From Desulfotomaculum sp. (GTDB taxonomy: Bacteria; Bacillota; Desulfotomaculia; Desulfotomaculales; Desulfallaceae): 37,954 bases of DNA. The notes under the pieces were generated by a model that worked only from the letters and a program-made list of their open reading frames with translations, was not told the origin of the DNA and did no database searches. Each line of letters opens with the position of its first letter. The stretch's first letter is position 1. Of the stretch, positions 15,474 to 23,827 are shown in pieces. The stretch lies in NCBI GenBank assembly GCA_016841675.1, contig JAENYQ010000029.1, forward strand, positions 1 through 37,954, written 5' to 3'. The position numbers and the translations under genes were made by a program.

Positions 15474-15824
15474 ATGAATACAATTATTTTTGATAATAAA
15501 TGGATTCAAGTTCGTAAAATAAAATATTATGTTTATGCACATTTAAAATGGTGTAATGGTATTGGAATAGCTATTTTACCGTACAGAAGGAATGCATCCG
15601 GCCTAATAGAGTATTTAGGCCGATTTGAAATGTGCCCTCCCCATGGGGATGGATTAAAACTTTGGACCAAGGGTGAAGAAGGAGCTTATTGTGAATGGGT
15701 TAATAAATATGATGCCATGATCTGCAACGACCCTTTACTTATCACAATGGTTTCCAGGTTTGAAGGCTTAGGTGCTCTAAAACCTTTAACGCCTCCCGGG
15801 CAAGCAATTTACCCGTCGAAGTAA
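15474..15824 (+). CDS. Hypothetical protein, faintly Nudix-like
   Basis: A 116-residue reading frame from ATG 15474, chosen over the upstream ATG at 15390 because AGAGAGGCG lies just before it. The first 65 residues (ILPYR...EYLGRFEMCPPHGDG) faintly recall the N-terminal half of Nudix hydrolases, but no Nudix box is present. The last 27 codons overlap the 3' end of the convergent HD gene, so the true end may be earlier or the gene may be a truncated relic. Function not assigned. Confidence 0.4.
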   Translation: MNTIIFDNKWIQVRKIKYYVYAHLKWCNGIGIAILPYRRNASGLIEYLGRFEMCPPHGDGLKLWTKGEEGAYCEWVNKYDAMICNDPLLITMVSRFEGLGALKPLTPPGQAIYPSK

Positions 15825-16326
15825 AGAACCATTCTTCAACAGACTCATTAAGCCATTTCCGGTATTTATTGCGTTCTATGCCAAAGCGCCCACAATCAAT
15901 TTCAAAACCGCGGGGTGAAAAACGGAATAACTTGTCAGCATCCTTTACAATACAATCGTTTTGAGAAATGGCTTCCAGCCTGGAATCATGGCCATCTATA
16001 ATAAGCAAAATTTCTTCCATTTTACTTACTTCGTAATTTACTTTTTCAAGTATCTTTCTAGCCATTTTTACCCCTTCTACTTCGTGCACGCGTCTAAGTT
16101 CTCTGTCATATTGAGGACCAAAAGCCTTTAGATGCAATTCTTCAGGCACCTGCCACCAGCCTAAATCATGAAGAAGCACCGCCGGAATAACAATATCGTG
16201 ATCGCCGGCTTCTCTTTTTAGAAGTGTAAATGCATAGCTTAATGATATTTCAATATGAATGTCATTTTTTCTGGTATTTAGAAAAGGTTTAGCCAATTCA
16301 TAAATTAATTGATGACTTTCTACCAT
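15742..16326 (-). CDS. HD-domain metal-dependent phosphohydrolase
   Basis: A 194-residue HD-superfamily protein. Candidate metal ligands are H24, the H53-D54 doublet in LLHDLGWW, the GHDSR segment, and D129/D131 in KDADKLFRF. HD proteins hydrolyse phosphate esters, often nucleotides. The substrate cannot be told from sequence. It lies 32 bases after the GNAT gene on the same strand and may be the last gene of the phenol cluster transcript, although a role in phenol metabolism is not shown. Confidence 0.8.
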   Translation of the reverse strand: MVESHQLIYELAKPFLNTRKNDIHIEISLSYAFTLLKREAGDHDIVIPAVLLHDLGWWQVPEELHLKAFGPQYDRELRRVHEVEGVKMARKILEKVNYEVSKMEEILLIIDGHDSRLEAISQNDCIVKDADKLFRFSPRGFEIDCGRFGIERNKYRKWLNESVEEWFFTSTGKLLAREALKVLEHLSLQTWKPL

Positions 16327-16358
16327 AATAATACATAACTCCTTAGACCAGATTCCAA

Positions 16359-16889
16359 TTAATTCAATTCAGAATTTGTAGGTACCATGAAAAATTCATA
16401 AGGAATTACCCTGTTTTTCTCTGTCAGAATCTTGAAAGTATCTATGTCCTGTTGATAACCGCAGCGGGAATAAAACTGCCAGCCCTGCTCCGTTACACTC
16501 ACAATAAAAAGCAACGTGCCGTCCTTACAGGCCGACTCGAAAAAACTGTACATATATCGGGCCAGTCCCAGGCCGCGCAATTCTTCCTGTAGGGTAATTA
16601 TGTCTATTTCCACCAGCAATTCCGATTTCGGCTTAAAGACTAATAGACCGGCAGCCCGTCCTGATGGCCAGGTCATAACTAAAACAAAGTTTTGATAAAC
16701 TTCCCGAAGTCCGACGTAGTAGGGATTGATCTCACCAAAGTCCGTAAAATGATGGAAGATCTGCTCAAAATCTGCTCGCCCAATTAACTTTGCGCCTTGT
16801 ATTTGCATCTGGCTACCAAAGTAATCCACGAGGCTTTCATCGGCCATAGCCGGGCAATATAACTTATATTTCCACCAGCCGGGATACAC
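16359..16889 (-). CDS. GNAT-family N-acetyltransferase
   Basis: A 176-residue protein with the GNAT acetyl-CoA fold in its second half: strand VEIDIITL, then EELRGLGLARYMY (the pyrophosphate-binding loop, a variant of R/Q-x2-G-x-G/A), and FYSRCGYQ near the C-terminus. The start is GTG 16889 behind GGGGGGAG, 6 bases upstream. The acceptor substrate is unknown. Same strand as ubiX but 230 bases downstream of it, with a decayed dispersed repeat in the gap. Confidence 0.72.
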   Translation of the reverse strand: MYPGWWKYKLYCPAMADESLVDYFGSQMQIQGAKLIGRADFEQIFHHFTDFGEINPYYVGLREVYQNFVLVMTWPSGRAAGLLVFKPKSELLVEIDIITLQEELRGLGLARYMYSFFESACKDGTLLFIVSVTEQGWQFYSRCGYQQDIDTFKILTEKNRVIPYEFFMVPTNSELN

Positions 16890-17003
16890 AGCGCTCCCCC
16901 CTGTTTCTGCTAAGCCTTCTATTTAGAAATTCTATAATATTATTTGGGAAATATAAGAATAGAACAACGTAGATGAAAATCTATTTTTTAAAGACCATCT
17001 CAT

Positions 17004-17056
17004 GTCATACTGAACGAAGTGAACAAACTAAATCATTCGTTAATGTCCAGAATGAT
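17004..17056. repeat. Decayed dispersed inverted-repeat copy
   Basis: GTCATACTGAACGAAGTGAA at the left and CCAGAATGAT at the right are degenerate arms of the GTCATTCTGAGCGAAGCGAA element. It lies in the GNAT-ubiX gap, which is otherwise featureless. Confidence 0.5.
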
Positions 17057-17119
17057 AACTCGCTTTGTAAAAACAGCTTTTTAGATTGAATTAACTTCTA
17101 CCCCTTCCATAATAATTTA

Positions 17120-17710
17120 TTAAGATTGAATATTTAGCACTACTCCACGCATTTGATTTCCTTCCCAGCGGTGGAATAACTGGTGTTCAATGCCAAATTG
17201 ATCAAGGGCTTTGCCGACGGTCTGATTGACAATATCATCAATCGTTTTTGGGTGGTGATAAAAAGCCGGCACCGGCGGCAAAATGGTTCCACCAATTTCA
17301 GCCAATGTAACCAACAGCCTTAAGTGTCCTATATGCAACGGTGTCTCACGTACAATTACCAGCAGCTTTCTCTTTTCCTTCAGCGTTACATCCGCGGCGC
17401 GGACCAGCAGGTTGTCATTGTACGAATTAGCCATTGCAGATAAGCTTTTAATGGAACAGGGAGCGACAATCATGCCGTCATGCTTAAAGGAACCACTGGC
17501 AATGGTAGCGCCGATATTCTCGTTTTCGTAAACATAATCCGCAAGCGCTTCCACATCGTTGATGCGGTAATCCGTTTCAGTGTCTATAGTTCTTTTAGCA
17601 CTTTTACTGAGCACCAGATGCGTCTCAACCCGGCATTGGCGCAGGGCTTCAAGTGCTCTGATCCCATAAATGGCACCACTGGCGCCGGATATTCCAACAA
17701 CGATTTTCAT
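17120..17710 (-). CDS. ubiX: UbiX-type flavin prenyltransferase
   Basis: A 196-residue flavoprotein of the UbiX/Pad1 family, which prenylates FMN to make the cofactor of UbiD decarboxylases/carboxylases. GISGASGA at the N-terminus binds FMN phosphate, and RETPLH further on is the family signature. I start it at ATG 17710, 10 bases after AAAGGAGG (17728-17721); a 32-residue upstream extension has no ribosome site. It is encoded near ubiD, so it probably supplies prFMN for the carboxylation step. A strong hairpin (17770-17810) precedes it. Confidence 0.92.
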   Translation of the reverse strand: MKIVVGISGASGAIYGIRALEALRQCRVETHLVLSKSAKRTIDTETDYRINDVEALADYVYENENIGATIASGSFKHDGMIVAPCSIKSLSAMANSYNDNLLVRAADVTLKEKRKLLVIVRETPLHIGHLRLLVTLAEIGGTILPPVPAFYHHPKTIDDIVNQTVGKALDQFGIEHQLFHRWEGNQMRGVVLNIQS

Positions 17711-17769
17711 GGTAACAAAACCTCCTTTGGGGGCACGGCATATAACCGGTGCGAATTTGATATGATGTG

Positions 17770-17810
17770 TTACTTGCCTCCGGATGTATATCCACATTGG
17801 AGGCAAGTAA
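17770..17810. other. Strong hairpin between the CoA ligase and ubiX genes
   Basis: A perfect 12-bp stem, TTACTTGCCTCC (17770-17781) with GGAGGCAAGTAA (17799-17810); the loop contains GGAT-GTAT-ATCC. There is no T-run on the minus strand, so it looks more like an RNA processing or stability element between co-transcribed genes than a terminator. Confidence 0.5.
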
Positions 17811-17835
17811 TCATAACTAATAAAAGCTATATTCT

Positions 17836-19473
17836 TTATAACATCTTTTCTAACTCTGCCTTAAGGACTTTCTTGTCTACCTTTCCAGAATCGCCTACAG
17901 TCGGTATATTTTCCACGATTTCCAAACGTTCCGGCAACTTGAAAGAGGCTAGTTGTTTTTCCTTCAAAAAAGAAACCATCTCTTCAAACGTGAAGACTGT
18001 ACCAGGTTTGGTGACAACAAATACACACGCACGCTCTCCCAATTCTCTGTCTGGATAACCAACAATAGCCACTATTTTAACCTTTGGATGCTCTTGCAGC
18101 AACCCTTCTACCTCCGCCGGGTAGATATTCTGGCCACCTCGGATAATCATATCTTTGGCCCTGCCCATAATCCAAAGACAACCTTGATCCCATTTGACAA
18201 TATCCCCGGTGGTGGCCCATCCCTCACTGTCAAAGACGGTGGCGGTGGTTTCATAATCGCGGTAGTAACCGGCCGGAGAATTGGGTCCTCTGAACCACAG
18301 CTGACCTGGTTCGCCAGGCCCAACAACATTACCGTCATCGTCGATGAGCTTAACTTCGTTGCCCGCTAGCGGTCTTCCTACGGTCCTTCTTCTTAAATCT
18401 GCCGGATCGTCCACCCTGCACCCGGATACGGAACCCACATCCTGAGTGCCCAGATCACTTGTAATAACGCCGCCAAACGTACTTTCGGCCGTCTGTCCCA
18501 CGTCTGGAGGAAGGTAGCCGCCGGCCGAGCGAATAAAGCGCAGGGAGCTAATGTCGTACTTATCCTTCGGTTGCTCAAGCATCCGGATCAGGTGGGTAGG
18601 AACAACCCCGATGCACGTCGCCTTTTCTTTCTGGATCAAATCGAGTGCACTTTCGGCAGTAAATTCTTCAAGCAACACGGTTTTCGCTCCTACTATAGGA
18701 GCAGCGAAATATGTCAAAGTACCCGCCGCGCCTCCGGCAAAGGGGGCAATAGCAGCGGTAGTATCCTCCACAGTAAGCTTCCAGATATCAACCCGGCCCT
18801 TGGCCGTGCAAAGCCGCGGTGCAATGTTCCATTCTACCAGCTTAGGCAGTCCAGTTGTTCCGCTTGTGCTGGTGAGCATCGCCATGTCCCTGAAAGGGTC
18901 AAACCGTCGGTCATCTAAAACTGTTAACTTTTCTTCCGGCACCGGCTCCTGTAAAAGCTGGAGCAAGGAATATGTGCCCTCCGGAGCACCGGCAGGGACA
19001 TCTTCGTCAAGGAGGAAAATATGCTTAAGATCAGGGGATAGTTTACGGAGGTCATTATACATTTCCAGATAGTTAAAGTTTCTGTAGGTGTTGGGAATAA
19101 CTACTGCCGAAGCGCCTGTTTTTTCAATCATGTACGATAATTCCTTTTGACGCATATAAGCATATACAACAAGGGAAATCAGTCCCGCGCGTTCCGCGGC
19201 AATCCTAGCCAGAAAAGCGTTGACATCATTGGGCGCCTGAATAATTATCCGATCGTATTTCTGCAGGCCCAGCTCAACCCAACGGTAGGCCATCCGGTCG
19301 ATTAAGTCTTTAGCCTGCGCCCAGGTTACCCGATGACGCGAATCCACAAGGGCTTCCCGATCAGGAATTTCTTTAGCGTTTTTGGCCCAGTAGTCGTAAA
19401 AAGTCTCGTCAGTCCAATAACCATTATCCTTAAATTCCTTAATCATATCTTCTGTATAACGCATTACTTTCAT
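17836..19473 (-). CDS. AMP-forming aryl acid-CoA ligase (probable hydroxybenzoate-CoA ligase)
   Basis: A 545-residue acyl-adenylate synthetase. The P-loop TSGTTGLPK (about 203-215), the TGD and GRAKDMI motifs and the C-terminal catalytic lysine in SGKVDKK (K531) are intact. Overall layout, including the opening N-G-Y-W and the end K-L-P-E-R-L-E, is closest to the EntE/DhbE aryl acid branch by recall. In this setting the likely reaction is hydroxybenzoate + ATP + CoA giving hydroxybenzoyl-CoA, feeding the Hcr-like enzymes. It lies between the Tm-1-like gene and ubiX on the same strand. GAGGAGGG precedes the start; a second in-frame ATG four codons on is also possible. Exact substrate not provable from sequence. 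Confidence 0.85.
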   Translation of the reverse strand: MKVMRYTEDMIKEFKDNGYWTDETFYDYWAKNAKEIPDREALVDSRHRVTWAQAKDLIDRMAYRWVELGLQKYDRIIIQAPNDVNAFLARIAAERAGLISLVVYAYMRQKELSYMIEKTGASAVVIPNTYRNFNYLEMYNDLRKLSPDLKHIFLLDEDVPAGAPEGTYSLLQLLQEPVPEEKLTVLDDRRFDPFRDMAMLTSTSGTTGLPKLVEWNIAPRLCTAKGRVDIWKLTVEDTTAAIAPFAGGAAGTLTYFAAPIVGAKTVLLEEFTAESALDLIQKEKATCIGVVPTHLIRMLEQPKDKYDISSLRFIRSAGGYLPPDVGQTAESTFGGVITSDLGTQDVGSVSGCRVDDPADLRRRTVGRPLAGNEVKLIDDDGNVVGPGEPGQLWFRGPNSPAGYYRDYETTATVFDSEGWATTGDIVKWDQGCLWIMGRAKDMIIRGGQNIYPAEVEGLLQEHPKVKIVAIVGYPDRELGERACVFVVTKPGTVFTFEEMVSFLKEKQLASFKLPERLEIVENIPTVGDSGKVDKKVLKAELEKML

Positions 19474-19628
19474 TGTATTACTTCCCTCCTCTTAAGAAAA
19501 TAAAATTTTTGCCATTATTAAGTAACTAATCATAATTCTTCAGTGATATCTTGACATATCAGCTATGGTAAGTAAGTTTGAAATTTAATAATGATGCTAA
19601 TATTTAGCAATGGATGGTGTGCCTTGTT

Positions 19629-20876
19629 TTACACATTTCCGTCTGCTTTCATTACTTCCTTAAAGGCTTTGATTACTTCTTCAGCAAACCTTTGTTCCTC
19701 TAAGTTGGCATCCACTTCTTTTATTTCGATGTCATCTTTTAGGAGTTTTCTTAGTTCATCTATAAAAATGCGGTCGGTTTCAGGTTCATACAGAACGCTT
19801 CCCTCTCCGTCTATGCCAGACCAGCCTTTGGTTGGTACTATGATTTTAACCGGCCCTCTGGCCTGGTTTAGCTTTCCTGCAAAAGCTTCTGCAACCTTAA
19901 CCAATTCATCGGGAGATACTCTTAAGAATGTACGCAATGAATCCATATCGTATCTTTTACGGTTGTAATAGTCAGGCTTATATTTGCTTTTTGGAGGTGT
20001 CATTAGGTTCACCAAACAAGGGGCAATAATTTGGGGGATGCCTGCCTTGCCGGCCGCTTCAAGCCTGAGCGGACCAGCCGCCCTGGTGCCGCCGAGCAGT
20101 TCCTCTCCTACCGCGCCCGGGGCCAAGTCGATTACTGCGCTAAAAATACCTTCTTTATCTATTAATTCCTCCATGGCCATGTCCGCTACGCCTGTAGCGG
20201 AAAAACCAATTACCTGGTACCCTTCCTGCTCCAGGCTCAGCCGCACATGAGTAGCGCATTTTTCACACATATTCAATAGGGTCATGGCTACAAGCGGCTT
20301 GCCTTGCTTTCTGCCGGCCCCCACGGTCACGCCGGCTTCTTTCATCTCAACCATGCCCAAGATACTTCCGGCAGCCCGATCCAGCACGTTGCACATGAGA
20401 TCATTTAAGCTGGTAAAATCTATTACCGAGTGCATTATCGCTATATCGGCAGTGCCAAAATAGCGACTGGTCAAACCCCGTGCAGCCGCCACACTGGAAA
20501 CCATCAGCTTAGGGACGCCAAAAGGAAGTGCTTTCATTACACCGGTACCCATTATGGTGCCAGTGGCTCCACCGATGCTGATTATTCCGACCAATTTATT
20601 TAGATCATACAGCTCTTTAGCCTTTTTCCCCGCACCCTCGACCATTAACTGCATTAATTTAGGCCTGTTTTTCGATAGGTTCTCGCCATCAATTTCCTTA
20701 CCTGAAGCGGCAAGCACTTCTTCACGCGTGATATCTGCGGAAATGCTAGGCGAATCTTTTGTGCCAATATCCATGATTAATGCATGGTAACCTTTTTTAT
20801 CGATTTGCTCTTTTAGGTATTTCGTCTCTTCACCTTTCGTATCCAGGGTACTCACTATCATTACTGTTTTTTCCAT
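19629..20876 (-). CDS. Tm-1-like ATP-binding family protein (UPF0261)
   Basis: A 415-residue member of the Tm-1-like/UPF0261 family, recognised by the start STLDTKGEE, the D-I-G-T segment, GGATGTIMGTGVM and the C-terminal P-T-K-G-W-S-G-I-D. The plant relative Tm-1 binds ATP and a viral replicase; the bacterial function is unknown. I begin at ATG 20876 behind GGGGTGAA rather than 22 codons upstream, where no ribosome site is seen. It sits inside the phenol carboxylation gene set, between ubiD and the CoA ligase, which suggests a role with an ATP-dependent step there. That role is a guess. Confidence 0.85.
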   Translation of the reverse strand: MEKTVMIVSTLDTKGEETKYLKEQIDKKGYHALIMDIGTKDSPSISADITREEVLAASGKEIDGENLSKNRPKLMQLMVEGAGKKAKELYDLNKLVGIISIGGATGTIMGTGVMKALPFGVPKLMVSSVAAARGLTSRYFGTADIAIMHSVIDFTSLNDLMCNVLDRAAGSILGMVEMKEAGVTVGAGRKQGKPLVAMTLLNMCEKCATHVRLSLEQEGYQVIGFSATGVADMAMEELIDKEGIFSAVIDLAPGAVGEELLGGTRAAGPLRLEAAGKAGIPQIIAPCLVNLMTPPKSKYKPDYYNRKRYDMDSLRTFLRVSPDELVKVAEAFAGKLNQARGPVKIIVPTKGWSGIDGEGSVLYEPETDRIFIDELRKLLKDDIEIKEVDANLEEQRFAEEVIKAFKEVMKADGNV

Positions 20877-20978
20877 CAAGTTCACCCCTCTATGCCAACA
20901 CCCTGGCGATTTGTCGCGCTCTATTCTACGGTTCTTGCTCATCGTCCATTCAACGGAAGTTCTTCACTGTTGCTCTTT

Positions 20979-21026
20979 AATTTACCGTTACGGTGCTTGA
21001 ATAAAGCACCCGTAACGGTAAATTTT
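20979..21026. other. Large hairpin between ubiD and the Tm-1-like gene
   Basis: AATTTACCGTTACGGTGCTT (20979-20998) pairs with the block 21004-21024 apart from one bulged G, around a 5-base loop. It follows the ubiD stop (21078). With no U-run on the minus strand it may be a partial terminator, a processing site or a mobile palindrome. Confidence 0.55.
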
Positions 21027-21077
21027 AAGGTCGCCTAAGTAGTGTTAGCGCAATTAGGTTGCAGGATATAGCGTGTC

Positions 21078-22487
21078 TTAGAAACCATACTCCTGCCACT
21101 TGCTTCGAACCGTGTTGGCCATATCCTTATCAAGATAAATCTCAAACGGTTTTCTTTCCCATTCAAAGGGTATGCAGGCATCAATAATAATCCTGGAGCA
21201 AATTTCCCGGGCGTTAATCGGCAGCGCAGGGTCAAGCGGAGTGGAGCGTCCCCTATTAATAATCTGGGTGCGTGCAACCGGATCGTAGCGCATGCTCATG
21301 GCCCATAAAACCTTGGTCCAGTCATCGGCTGGAATGTCTTCTTCGACTACGATTACACCTTTTAAGCCGTAGTGACCGGTGGTGGTGGATATAACCGCTG
21401 TGCCTACATGCATTGAGTGACCGGGATACATTTGCTTCACCGACACAACGGCCCAGAAACGGCCGCCGGATTCGGGTGGCAGATAGACCGACTGAATTCC
21501 AGGTACATGCATATTTTCCAGGTCAGTCCACATGGTGGCTGTGCGGTTCAGCGACTGGATCATATGGGTATCGGTAATCGGTTTTCCAACCGTGGTAGAC
21601 CACAGGATGGGATTGTTACGGTGATACACTCGTTTGACATTGATAAACGGCTTGGGCCACTCTTCACTTTGCTTGCCGGAATAGTAACCGGTGTATTCAC
21701 CGAACGGACCTTCCTGACGCCGCTCCACCGGGTCGATTTCACCTTCAATGATAATCTCCGCATCGTACGGCAGCGGTAGTCCGGTCAGGTCGCTAATGAA
21801 GACCTTGGCCGGCTCGTTACGCAGTGAGCCGATGATATCGTATTCAGAAATGTCGGCCGATACCAGGGTGCTACCTACCAGGAAGTTCAGGGGGTCGCCG
21901 CCAATAATCGCTGCTACCGGCATGGGCTTGCCTAGTTCCTTGTAGCGGTTCATGTGGAAATCAGCGTGCTTGCCCTTAATAATCTGGACGCCCACACTTT
22001 TTTCATCTAGCACTTGCATCCGATAGGTGCCCAGGTTGACCCATTCACTGTCTGGATCTTTGGTTACCAGAGCCACCGCGGTGCCAATGAATCTACCGCC
22101 ATCCTCGGGGTAGAATTTGGGCACAGGGAAATTAAACAGGTTTATGCTTTCGCCTTCCACGACGTTTTCAAAGACGGGGCCTGTGCTAACGATTTCCGGT
22201 GGAATTGTTCTTTTCGTGATCAGTTTCATCCAGCTTCTGGCAAGGTCGCATAGCGATGCATTTTGCGGCTGGCCCAGGGCGATGGCTAAGCGTTTGACTG
22301 TGGTAAATGCGCTGGTAAGGACGGGAATGTTATAATCTTTAATATTTTGAAAAAACAGCGCCGGTCCTTTAGCCTCCTCGTTAAGCTTGGCAATGTGGGA
22401 CAATTCAAGATCCCAGTCTACCTTCGCCTCAATCCGCTTAAACTCGCCGGCTTCTTCACATAGTTTGATAAAATCTCTTAAATCCAT
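21078..22487 (-). CDS. ubiD: UbiD-family prenyl-FMN-dependent (de)carboxylase, probable phenylphosphate carboxylase
   Basis: A 469-residue UbiD-family enzyme, full length. The catalytic triad is visible: R156 in GTYRMQV, then E259 and E264 in RRQEGPFGEYTGYY, spaced five apart as in Fdc1 (R173, E277, E282). The family uses prenylated FMN and divalent metal to add or remove CO2 on unsaturated or aromatic carbon. Located after both phenylphosphate synthase halves and with ubiX nearby, it most likely carboxylates phenylphosphate to 4-hydroxybenzoate. Thauera needs two UbiD-like subunits, a HAD-type subunit and a small subunit for this; none of those extras is present here. Start ATG 22487 behind AAAGGAG. 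Confidence 0.88.
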   Translation of the reverse strand: MDLRDFIKLCEEAGEFKRIEAKVDWDLELSHIAKLNEEAKGPALFFQNIKDYNIPVLTSAFTTVKRLAIALGQPQNASLCDLARSWMKLITKRTIPPEIVSTGPVFENVVEGESINLFNFPVPKFYPEDGGRFIGTAVALVTKDPDSEWVNLGTYRMQVLDEKSVGVQIIKGKHADFHMNRYKELGKPMPVAAIIGGDPLNFLVGSTLVSADISEYDIIGSLRNEPAKVFISDLTGLPLPYDAEIIIEGEIDPVERRQEGPFGEYTGYYSGKQSEEWPKPFINVKRVYHRNNPILWSTTVGKPITDTHMIQSLNRTATMWTDLENMHVPGIQSVYLPPESGGRFWAVVSVKQMYPGHSMHVGTAVISTTTGHYGLKGVIVVEEDIPADDWTKVLWAMSMRYDPVARTQIINRGRSTPLDPALPINAREICSRIIIDACIPFEWERKPFEIYLDKDMANTVRSKWQEYGF

Positions 22488-22541
22488 AATAATCTCCTTT
22501 CTCAAACCTTTTTTTGTATTGCTTTTTTTGTATTTGATTGA

Positions 22542-23609
22542 TTATTTTATTTTTTTGCCAGTTATGAGAGTGCTGGCAATATGATTAAGCGCGCTTACGT
22601 TTGGTTTTACCAAGGGTTTGGCCTCCTTTTTGTTCCATACAGTCTCCGGCCTGGTTTGCAATAAGATAATGTTTCGGGGAAAGGGGAGATCCTTATCTAT
22701 GGCCCATTCAATATCCTGTGGAAGTTTATTATTTGCCTCCACCATTTTACCGAGCCCGCCCAGTTGAACAATCTCTTCATCGGTAAGGCATGGTGCGTTT
22801 TGCCTGTCCGGTTCGACTTCTAACGGCACCACGTCACCTTCCGGCCCGTAGACCATTTCGATGCCCTTGTTGCATATTATCCGCTTTGTAATAGCCAGCG
22901 TTACTTTGTTTAGTGCAAATTTATCAGGTGTGACCTGGCCGCTAACCAAACTTTCACCCAGCCCCCAAGCTGCTTCAATAAAAATGGTCGAGCGGTCCCC
23001 GTTTAAGGGATCTAGAGTAAACATAACCCCGGCTGCCTTGGCATTGACCATCTTAAGCACGGCTACGCCAATGGGGGAACTTTCCACAGGCATGGCGCGC
23101 TGCAGCCGATAATGCATAGCGCGGCCGTTAAAGGAACTGGCCCAAACTTTTTTTACCCGCTTTAAGAGTTCTTCCTCACCCTGAATATTGAGGAATGTGT
23201 CAAATTGGCCGGGCATGCTCACCGGGCCGCTCGAACGCACGGCCACTTTTACATTTTTTACATTGCTCCGTTCACAAAGTTCTCGGTAGTAATTCAGGAT
23301 ATAATCTTGAATATCTCCGGGCATTGGCCTTGATTCAATAAGCTGGCAAATATACTCACTTGCCTGGTCAAACAGGCTGACATCTTCTTGCAACCTGTCT
23401 TTTATTCCCTCAAAGTAACTAGATATGGCCTTACCAACCCCGGTTTCGTCAATAAACTTCTCGTATGCTTTAAGAGAAATGGCGAAGCCAGGGGGAACCG
23501 GTAAACCAGCTCTTATCATCTCGCCAAGGCCTTTGCACTTTCTTCCTGCAATGAAGACATCGTCCTTGTCAAGCTCACGAAGCCAGTAAACATAATTTTG
23601 GGAATCCAC
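22542..23609 (-). CDS. ppsB: PEP synthase N-terminal-like ATP-grasp protein; probable phenylphosphate synthase 40-kDa subunit
   Basis: A 355-residue (about 40 kDa) free-standing version of the ATP-grasp nucleotide-binding part of PEP synthase/pyruvate phosphate dikinase. Visible: KCKGLGEM near the start, VAVRSSGP, the MFTLDP segment, AAWGLGE, and the closing LLQTRPE. It has neither the phosphohistidine nor the PEP domain. In Thauera the phenylphosphate synthase is split in exactly this way: a 40-kDa protein like the PEP synthase N-terminus phosphorylates the histidine of a 70-kDa partner. The partner is the next gene upstream (23828). Start GTG 23609 behind AAGGGGGG. It is followed 54 bases later by ubiD. 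Confidence 0.87.
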   Translation of the reverse strand: MDSQNYVYWLRELDKDDVFIAGRKCKGLGEMIRAGLPVPPGFAISLKAYEKFIDETGVGKAISSYFEGIKDRLQEDVSLFDQASEYICQLIESRPMPGDIQDYILNYYRELCERSNVKNVKVAVRSSGPVSMPGQFDTFLNIQGEEELLKRVKKVWASSFNGRAMHYRLQRAMPVESSPIGVAVLKMVNAKAAGVMFTLDPLNGDRSTIFIEAAWGLGESLVSGQVTPDKFALNKVTLAITKRIICNKGIEMVYGPEGDVVPLEVEPDRQNAPCLTDEEIVQLGGLGKMVEANNKLPQDIEWAIDKDLPFPRNIILLQTRPETVWNKKEAKPLVKPNVSALNHIASTLITGKKIK

Positions 23610-23728
23610 GGTTTGCCCCCCTTAAAACATCTTTAAATTGTTTTTCATGAATATTTCATTAACTCATTAATCCCCTCAATACGAAAATAGACTTTTTCAT
23701 AAGCAATTGTGCCCAACAGAGGTAAGCT

Positions 23729-23781
23729 GTCATCCTGAGCGTTAGCAAAGGGTTTAGACTCTTCACTTCGTTCAGAATGAC
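23729..23781. repeat. Dispersed inverted-repeat copy (GTCATCCTGAGCG...TTCAGAATGAC)
   Basis: The ends GTCATCCTGA (23729) and TTCAGAATGAC (23771-23781) are near-complementary and the inner part carries TTCACTTCG. It lies in the 218-bp gap between ppsA and ppsB and would form a hairpin in the operon mRNA. Confidence 0.6.
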
Positions 23782-23827
23782 ATGACCCTGTACCACTTAC
23801 TGATTTAACGGTATAATCATATTGTTT

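Noticed and set aside
17836-19473. Siderophore-type 2,3-dihydroxybenzoate-AMP ligase
   Set aside because: The sequence is EntE-like, but no isochorismatase or nonribosomal peptide synthetase genes are nearby, while ubiD, ubiX and hcr-like genes are; an aryl-CoA ligase fits better.
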